From DATJKD01 sp963728295 (GTDB taxonomy: Bacteria > Pseudomonadota > Gammaproteobacteria > Steroidobacterales > Steroidobacteraceae): a DNA stretch of 64,000 nucleotides. The position numbers and the translations under genes are program-made. Shown here in pieces: positions 59,020 to 64,000 of the stretch (positions are counted from its first letter, which is position 1; every line of letters starts with the position of its first letter). The notes under the pieces were generated by a model. It searched no databases, had not been told where the DNA came from, and saw only the letters and a list, made by a program, of their open reading frames with translations. The stretch is from NCBI GenBank assembly GCA_963728295.1, contig CAVSKB010000007.1, positions 1 to 64,000 on the forward strand. Reading direction: 5' to 3'.

Positions 59020-59827
59020 TCAAAGCTGCGGGTCTGAACTAGGCCGCCACTCGTCAATAGGACACTCCAACCGCAACGCCTCGATGACGAGCGCGAAGTA
59101 GATGAAGGCGATGAACATCGAGATCGAGCTTCTCGAAGCGGCTGAAGATGGCGGGCGGAAGCCCTTGAGTCGGCGGAACAGCCGTTCGATCTCATTGCGA
59201 CGGCGGTAGATGGCCTTGTCGAGCACCCACTGGTCCAGGCGCTGCGGATGCGGTGGCACGACCGGAATGAAGCCCAGGTCGAAGGCGAGCTGGCGTGTTT
59301 CGTTGCCCTCATACGCACAGTCCATGACCAGGTGGCAGGAGCGGGAAAGCGCAGGCAGCGAGCGCAGCAAGTCGCGGCCCTGCGGAGCGTCGCCCGCCTG
59401 GCCCGGGGACAGTGAGAAGCTACTGCGCATCGAGCATTCGCGGCAACCATATGAACTTTGGTGGTCCATCCGCCGCGCGATTTGCCGATGGCTTGCGGGC
59501 CGTTTTTTTTAGAGCGCCGGTGCCGTCGGGGTGTACCTTGACGATCGTACTGTCGAGGCTCACCGCCTCGATCTTGATGCGGATCAGCTGCTCGCGTTGC
59601 AATTCCGCGAACAGCCGATCGAGCACTCCCGCTTTCGCCCAGCGATTCATTCGGGTGTAGATCGAATGCCAATTGCCAAAACGCTTCGGCAACGCACGCC
59701 ACTTGCAGCCATTCTCGGCGACAAACAGGATGGCATTGATCACCTGCAGATTCGCTTGCGTGACGTTGCCGCGCTGCCGGGGCAAGTGCGGTTCGATCCG
59801 CGCGTACTGTTCGGGCGTGATTTCCAT
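59020..59827 (-). pseudogene. IS5-family transposase (two-frame, degenerate)
   Basis: DDE transposase in the minus direction. The N-terminal part (59827 to ~59500: MEITPEQYARIEPHLPRQRG, FVAENGCKWRALPKRFG, VSLDSTIVKVHPDGTGALKK) ends at a run of eight A (59503-59510 on the plus strand as T), the kind of slippery site used for programmed frameshifting in IS427-type elements. The downstream frame has NGPQAIGKSRGGWTTKVHMV, then, after a further shift near 59430, SLSPGQAGDAPQGRDLL, VMDCAYEGNETRQLAFD and RRNEIERLFRRLKGF. The additional shift suggests the copy is not functional. Confidence 0.85.
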
Positions 59828-59860
59828 CCGCGCAGTATATCAATTAGTGTTAACAGGCCC
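59030..59860 (-). mobile_element. IS5-family insertion sequence (IS427-like group), ~830 bp
   Basis: The element contains the two-frame transposase described above. The probable ends are GGGTCTGAAC at 59030 and, on the opposite strand, GGGCCTGTTAAC at 59860, an imperfect inverted repeat of about 7-10 bp. I could not identify a clear target duplication, so the borders may be off by a few bases. It separates the glycosyltransferase genes from the convergent flippase gene. Confidence 0.7.
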
Positions 59861-59916
59861 TAGCTGGCTTTGCGAGTCCGGCTGCGGGAGCTGTCAGAAG
59901 TCGGTGTCCGCTACGG

Positions 59917-61446
59917 TTAGGATTTACCGTCGCCGATCGATTCGGAGTTCGCGGAGGCCGACGCGCGAGAACGAGGATAGACGTTCGCCTGCTCGAGCAG
60001 CCGGAGATAGATGCGCCCCTGGCGAAGAACGAACATAAGCATCACGAGATAGACGGAGAACAAAACGATGTTCTCGAGGATCAGTCTCAAGAGAGTTGGC
60101 TCAACGCCGTCCAGCCATCCTCGCGCAAGGTAGACGGCGGCAGCCCCGACAGCAAGTGCCGCGACGGGGAGGCCCACAGTGCGAAAGACGTCCTTCAACG
60201 TAATCAACGTGTCTTTGCGTGCGATGACCAGGACGGGAAGGACCAGGGCGCCCATCGCGAGAGAGAATGCAAGTGCCACTCCACTTGGTCCCCGTGGCAG
60301 ACCCGCGACATACGAGGCAATGCACACGACGGCGATCAGGATCGCAATCGTGATGCTGCGTCTCATCCGACCGAGGGCAAACAGCAGCCAGCCGAGCGGG
60401 TTAATCAGCGCAAATGAGATGACCGTGGGAGCAAGGAGACGGAAGATACCCGTGGCCTCGTGCCACTTCGGGCCGAGAAAGACGAGGATGATGTCATCGG
60501 CAAAGATGGCGCAGCTGCACGCTATGGGAAGGGAAATTGTCAGGAAGAGGCGATAGATGCCCAGGAAATAACTGCGCACCGTGCCTGGATCGTGCTGCAC
60601 GCGGGCGAGCGCAGGAAATGCGACGGCGCCCATTGTGGAATGAAGGCTGTCAACTGGCAGATTGATGAGCTGGTAGGCGCGACCGTATATGCCGAGCGCC
60701 TCGGCGCCCCATATCCGGCCGACCAGCACCTTGTCCATGTTGTAGGCAACGTAAACGATGAGACTGTTTAGCATCACTCGCCCGCCGTAAAGGAGCATTG
60801 GTCGCGCGCCCGAATTGCGGCGCGGCAGGCTCGGAGTCCAGCCGGAGGCCCACCACATTCCGGCGCAGGCAACGGCTGCCAGCGTAATTGGCGATGCCAC
60901 CAAAGCCCAATACCCAGACCCGAAATAGGCCATCGCTATTGAAACGATGATGCTGACCGACAATGCAAGTACCTCCACCATTGCCACGAGATGAATCCTG
61001 AGATTGCGAAGCAACATCGCGCGGTGCTGTGCAGTCAGGCCGGTCAGGATAAAGGTCGAGCCCGCCGCCAGCATGATCCACACCAGGCGAGGTTCACCAT
61101 AGAAGGCGGCGACGCCGCTCGCAGCAATTCCACAGATCGCGGCCAGCAGCAACCCAATGTACACGTTGACCCAGAACAGCATCGATAACTGGCCCTGGTT
61201 CACCGTACGGCTTTGTACGGCGGCATCCGATAGCCCGGCGTCTTTGAACAACGCCATGAACCCGGTAATCGCAGTGACCATGCCAACGAGGCCGAAATCG
61301 CCAGGGCTGAGTAGTCTCGCGAGAACCACCATGGAAATAACGCGAAGCCCTAGCGAAAGCGTTTGACCGGTCGCGGATGCGATCGCCCCGGTTATTGTGC
61401 GGCGCTTCAGCTCGACAGGGGTCGGATCGGCAGAATTAGCTGTCAA
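59917..61446 (-). CDS. lipopolysaccharide/polysaccharide flippase (Wzx/MOP superfamily)
   Basis: 509-residue integral membrane protein with about 12-14 hydrophobic helices, opening with RRTITGAIASATGQTLSLGL and LARLLSPGDFGLVGMVTAIT, and containing VYVAYNMDKVLVGRIWGAEA and LGIYGRAYQLINLPVDSL, typical of PST/Wzx-type transporters that move lipid-linked repeat units across the inner membrane. It lies on the minus strand, opposite the glycosyltransferases, and the reading frame is clean. A Wzx/Wzy-dependent assembly route is therefore likely. Confidence 0.93.
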   Translation of the reverse strand: MTANSADPTPVELKRRTITGAIASATGQTLSLGLRVISMVVLARLLSPGDFGLVGMVTAITGFMALFKDAGLSDAAVQSRTVNQGQLSMLFWVNVYIGLLLAAICGIAASGVAAFYGEPRLVWIMLAAGSTFILTGLTAQHRAMLLRNLRIHLVAMVEVLALSVSIIVSIAMAYFGSGYWALVASPITLAAVACAGMWWASGWTPSLPRRNSGARPMLLYGGRVMLNSLIVYVAYNMDKVLVGRIWGAEALGIYGRAYQLINLPVDSLHSTMGAVAFPALARVQHDPGTVRSYFLGIYRLFLTISLPIACSCAIFADDIILVFLGPKWHEATGIFRLLAPTVISFALINPLGWLLFALGRMRRSITIAILIAVVCIASYVAGLPRGPSGVALAFSLAMGALVLPVLVIARKDTLITLKDVFRTVGLPVAALAVGAAAVYLARGWLDGVEPTLLRLILENIVLFSVYLVMLMFVLRQGRIYLRLLEQANVYPRSRASASANSESIGDGKS

Positions 61447-62039
61447 TTGCCTTATCTACGCCGGAGCTTATTATCGTGCTGTCGGAGGGCCCGTGCGCGA
61501 CCGATGGCAATGGTGTCTTCAGTAAGCGACAAATTGCAACAGCCCGGGCTGCGAAGTGTGGGTAAAGTCACCCCGCCATTTGCGGCCATTAAGCGGGAAC
61601 TCATAGTCCGCGGCGCGAGCCGTCGCACAGAAATCATGGGAAATGTTTCGCGCTCGTGTTGAGGGTTCGTAGTGACGCGCGCGTTTGCCATGCAAGTGTG
61701 CACCAGCCAACCAGGGTGCCTTGTGCGCAACGCAGTCCTCTGCGTCAGTGTTATAGCTGCACACGACTTGCGCCCCAACTGCGTGGCGTTAGGCCTTCGC
61801 TGCAACAGGCAGCGAAGTCCAGCGACTTGTGAGTGTATGGTTCCAAGACTTGAACATGTGTCACAGTTTTTTCCGCCGCCTTCGCCAGACAAGCAGTAAT
61901 GTGATGCGAGGCGAACTTATTACTGCGTTGCAACTATTGATTGAGTTCGAGCGACCCTAGATACTTTAACGAGCAATCGATCGAACCGCTGTCGGATCAC
62001 ATGTTCCACTGCGATACGCGGGTTTGGAGGACGAAATTC
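61447..62039. other. 593-bp divergent intergenic region
   Basis: It separates the flippase from the beta-helix gene and should hold both promoters. No protein-coding signal with family-like residues, tRNA or repeat was recognised, and neither strand has a sigma-54 element with correct spacing. Its last 120 bp before the beta-helix gene are noticeably AT-richer (around 61900-61990). Confidence 0.5.
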
Positions 62040-63737
62040 ATGCAAATCAAGATCGACCGACGAGACCTGATTACGGGTGCCGCAGCAGTCGCTGCATACA
62101 CAATGCTGCCACGCCTGGCGTTCGCAGCTGATCCCGTACCCGCAGGACGTCTTGTGTCCGGTGGACGCTGGCAAGGCCTGGTAGGCGTCGCAGGTGGCAT
62201 TCCGAATCGAACCACGCAGTTTGGGGGCACGATTGCCCCATACAGCGGCTCGGCAAGTACAATCAATTCCGCGCTAGCAAGTTGCCCTGACAATCAAGTC
62301 GTTCAACTGGGAGCAGGTACCTTCAATCTCAGTTCGTCGATCAATATTGCCAAGAGCCGAGTCACGCTTCGAGGCGCAGTCAATTCCAACGGCGCACCAA
62401 CCACGATATTGAACTTTACCGGCGGGTCGAACGGGTTGATCATGTTCGAAGCCCGCGGGGGTTGGGACCTGGCAAATACAGGCTCCTTTTCCACAGCCAA
62501 TGTCAGTGGCGGCGTGAGTCGAGGATCGACAACGATAACGTTGGGTTCGACGCCGTCGTCTCTTGTCGTGGGACAGTTCATGCTGATCAGTGCGCCGCGC
62601 AGTTCGACGGTCACCGGGGGTGGCTGGGCGGACTTGTTCGGTTCCCGCCCATTTACACAAATGGTGAGAGTTACCGGCAAGAATGGCAATGACGTGTCAT
62701 TCGCACCTGCGATCAACGCCGATTATCTCAGCGGGTCGGTCCAGGCGCATTGGCGAGGTGCTGGTGATTCTGTTCGCCTCAGTGGAATAGAAAATCTCAG
62801 CCTGACGCGCTCATCCGCCAGCGGGCATTACGTGCGATTTAGCGGCGCGGATGAATGCTGGGCGAAGAATATCAAGTCGTACGGCGTGCCATCCGGCACT
62901 TACCACTACTTCCCTTATCTGGCGTACCGATGCGAGATCAGACATTGCGACATGGCGCATATGAGTGACCTGACGAACTCAACATACTGCGTGAGCGCGG
63001 TCCACTCATCGCAACTCTTGATCGAAGACAACTACTTTCATGATATTCCGAATGTCATGCCGATGTTCGGACTCAGTGGATCGGCGTTTTCATACAACTA
63101 CGTGAATAACCTGCCCTACAGTCCGTCGGGTTGGCTGTCGCAGATTGTCTTTTTCCACGGGAGTCACAACCATTACAACCTCTTCGAAGGCAACTGGTGT
63201 GCCTCCAGTTACAACGACGCAGGAGGCGGTTCGCGCAACAACCTCTGGTTTAGAAACAGAATGCGCGGATGGGACGCCGCCGGACCGAAGAACGGAAATA
63301 CCGAGCCGATGAGTCTCTGCGATAACCATAGCAACGTGACCATGGCGGGCAACGTTCTAGGCGAGAATGGCGTCCACTCGAGTATGCAGGCGGTTTTCTC
63401 TGGTGAAGACAACTTTCCAAATACGGTGATCTACAACCTGCACAACACTCCGGCGGCATCGATCGTAAAAGTCGGCAACTACAACACCGTCAATGACGGT
63501 GTCCCGTCGACAGAGGCCGTTGGTGCAGGCGACAGCCTGCCTGCGAGCTACCTGTACTCGTCGAAGCCCGCATGGTTCGGTAGCCTGCCGTGGCCGTGGT
63601 GCAATCCGGCGAACTTCACGCAGTCCAACAATTTCCAGAGCCTGCCTGCTGGATATCGTGCTGCAAATGGTAGAGATCCTGCGCCTGGCGACAGCACGGC
63701 GCCCGAGCCTCCGAGTGACGTCCGCATTACAGGCTGA
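62040..63737 (+). CDS. Tat-exported right-handed beta-helix protein (pectate lyase-like)
   Basis: 565 residues from ATG 62040. The N-terminus has a twin-arginine signal (DRRDLITGAAAVAAY, then LPRLAFAADP as the cleavage region). The body is Gly/Ser/Asn-rich with repeated turns typical of a parallel beta-helix (SSSINIAKSRVTLRGAVNSN, NYFHDIPNVMPMFGLSGSAF, NLFEGNWCASSYND, NRMRGWDAAGPKNGNTEP, NHSNVTMAGNVLGENGVH). Such proteins cut or epimerise polysaccharides outside the cytoplasm; the exact activity and catalytic residues cannot be assigned. Its place in the locus suggests action on the product polymer. The C-terminus is Pro-rich and ends at PSDVRITG. Confidence 0.83.
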   Translation: MQIKIDRRDLITGAAAVAAYTMLPRLAFAADPVPAGRLVSGGRWQGLVGVAGGIPNRTTQFGGTIAPYSGSASTINSALASCPDNQVVQLGAGTFNLSSSINIAKSRVTLRGAVNSNGAPTTILNFTGGSNGLIMFEARGGWDLANTGSFSTANVSGGVSRGSTTITLGSTPSSLVVGQFMLISAPRSSTVTGGGWADLFGSRPFTQMVRVTGKNGNDVSFAPAINADYLSGSVQAHWRGAGDSVRLSGIENLSLTRSSASGHYVRFSGADECWAKNIKSYGVPSGTYHYFPYLAYRCEIRHCDMAHMSDLTNSTYCVSAVHSSQLLIEDNYFHDIPNVMPMFGLSGSAFSYNYVNNLPYSPSGWLSQIVFFHGSHNHYNLFEGNWCASSYNDAGGGSRNNLWFRNRMRGWDAAGPKNGNTEPMSLCDNHSNVTMAGNVLGENGVHSSMQAVFSGEDNFPNTVIYNLHNTPAASIVKVGNYNTVNDGVPSTEAVGAGDSLPASYLYSSKPAWFGSLPWPWCNPANFTQSNNFQSLPAGYRAANGRDPAPGDSTAPEPPSDVRITG

Positions 63738-63870
63738 GGAAGTCGGGATCGACCCTCCATAATCCGTCTCGAGCAAGCGCCCCTAAGGCAGCAGGCCCAG
63801 AGGGCGGTTCGTAGCGCTGAACCTGCGACGGGATCGGCAATGCCGTTCCCGATTGCAGTAAGCTGAGCTC

Positions 63871-64000
63871 ATGTTCCCCGGACTCGCACTCCTGATCTGC
63901 CTGGCCGCAATCCTGGCATTGCTCAGGTTCGATCAGCAGTGGCGTAGTACGGTTTCGAGTGCACTGTGGTTGCCGTTACTCTGGCTCCTGATCCTGGGAT
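63871..64000 (+). CDS. membrane protein, 5' end only (possible O-antigen ligase/polymerase)
   Basis: ATG 63871 opens a frame cut by the window edge after 43 codons. The visible part has two hydrophobic helices (FPGLALLICLAAILALL, SALWLPLLWLLILG) separated by a basic, Trp-containing loop (RFDQQWRSTVSS). This is how many Wzy/WaaL-like O-antigen polymerase-ligases begin, and one is otherwise missing from the locus, but the fragment is too short to prove it. Confidence 0.5.
   Translation, partial: MFPGLALLICLAAILALLRFDQQWRSTVSSALWLPLLWLLILG

Noticed and set aside
61363..61899. Small open frames in the gap before the beta-helix gene
   Set aside because: No ribosome-binding sites, no conserved motifs and biased shadow composition; they are not supported as genes.

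Overview
The window is high-GC DNA from a Gram-negative bacterium, most likely a gammaproteobacterium; a closer assignment cannot be supported from the sequence alone. It contains Sec and Tat export signals, GalU/Gmd/Fcl/WecB-type sugar-nucleotide enzymes, perfect sigma-54 promoters and CCA-encoding tRNA genes. Most of it is an accessory region for surface polysaccharide synthesis. Next to that lies an unusual pair of giant secreted copper-oxidase/cytochrome proteins.

Region 1 (1-18.3 kb). Two paralogous multidomain exported proteins (253-5624 and 8790-17083) carry a kelch-type copper-radical oxidase with all galactose-oxidase active-site residues. This is followed by immunoglobulin-like, LamG or jacalin-like adhesion domains, a YVTN-type propeller and a di-haem cytochrome c. 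A ComEA-like helix-hairpin-helix protein, galU and a GABA-type aminotransferase lie between them. A SCO copper chaperone and a remnant of a CusA-type metal exporter follow the second copy. Both giant genes have a near-perfect sigma-54 promoter.

Region 2 (18.3-28.2 kb). Sugar-modification genes: an SDR epimerase, a 2-oxoglutarate/Fe(II) oxygenase, a C-methyltransferase, a second epimerase, an RmlC-like epimerase, a DUF4910 protein, glucose-1-phosphate cytidylyltransferase, a PIG-L deacetylase and a GT2 fused to two copies of an uncharacterised Cys-rich domain. The stretch 20.2-25.6 kb is riddled with single-base frameshifts.

Region 3 (28.3-40.1 kb) lies between tRNA-Asn and tRNA-Val. It holds aspC and uvrB (divergent, with overlapping start codons), then carA-carB with a eukaryote/CAD-like large subunit, then SxtJ, DUF5989, a NodU/CmcH carbamoyltransferase and an SGNH protein. 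The simplest reading is a self-contained O-carbamoylation module with its own carbamoyl-phosphate supply.

Region 4 (40.2-64 kb) is the main exopolysaccharide locus: an FHA-tyrosine autokinase fusion, an LhgO-like oxidase, a WlbB/WlbA/WlbC set for a 2,3-diamino sugar, a sigma-54-preceded initiating sugar transferase with a degenerate GGDEF-like N-terminus, glycosyltransferases, gmd-fcl (GDP-fucose), wecB, a second broken WlbA/WlbB pair, an asparagine-synthetase-like protein lacking the catalytic Cys, a polysaccharide deacetylase, a GT2 and a GT4, an IS5-family element, a Wzx-type flippase, a Tat-exported beta-helix protein and the start of a membrane protein that may be a polymerase or ligase.

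Frameshifts are concentrated in a few stretches (2.3-5.5, 7.7-8.2, 9.3-12.2, 20.2-25.6, 51.6-53.2 kb), while genes in between are clean. The broken genes keep family-like residues in every fragment, so I suspect sequence or assembly error more than true decay; entries typed pseudogene should be read that way. Sigma-54 sites at 192, 8630 and 45674 suggest that the oxidase proteins and the polysaccharide locus are controlled together.
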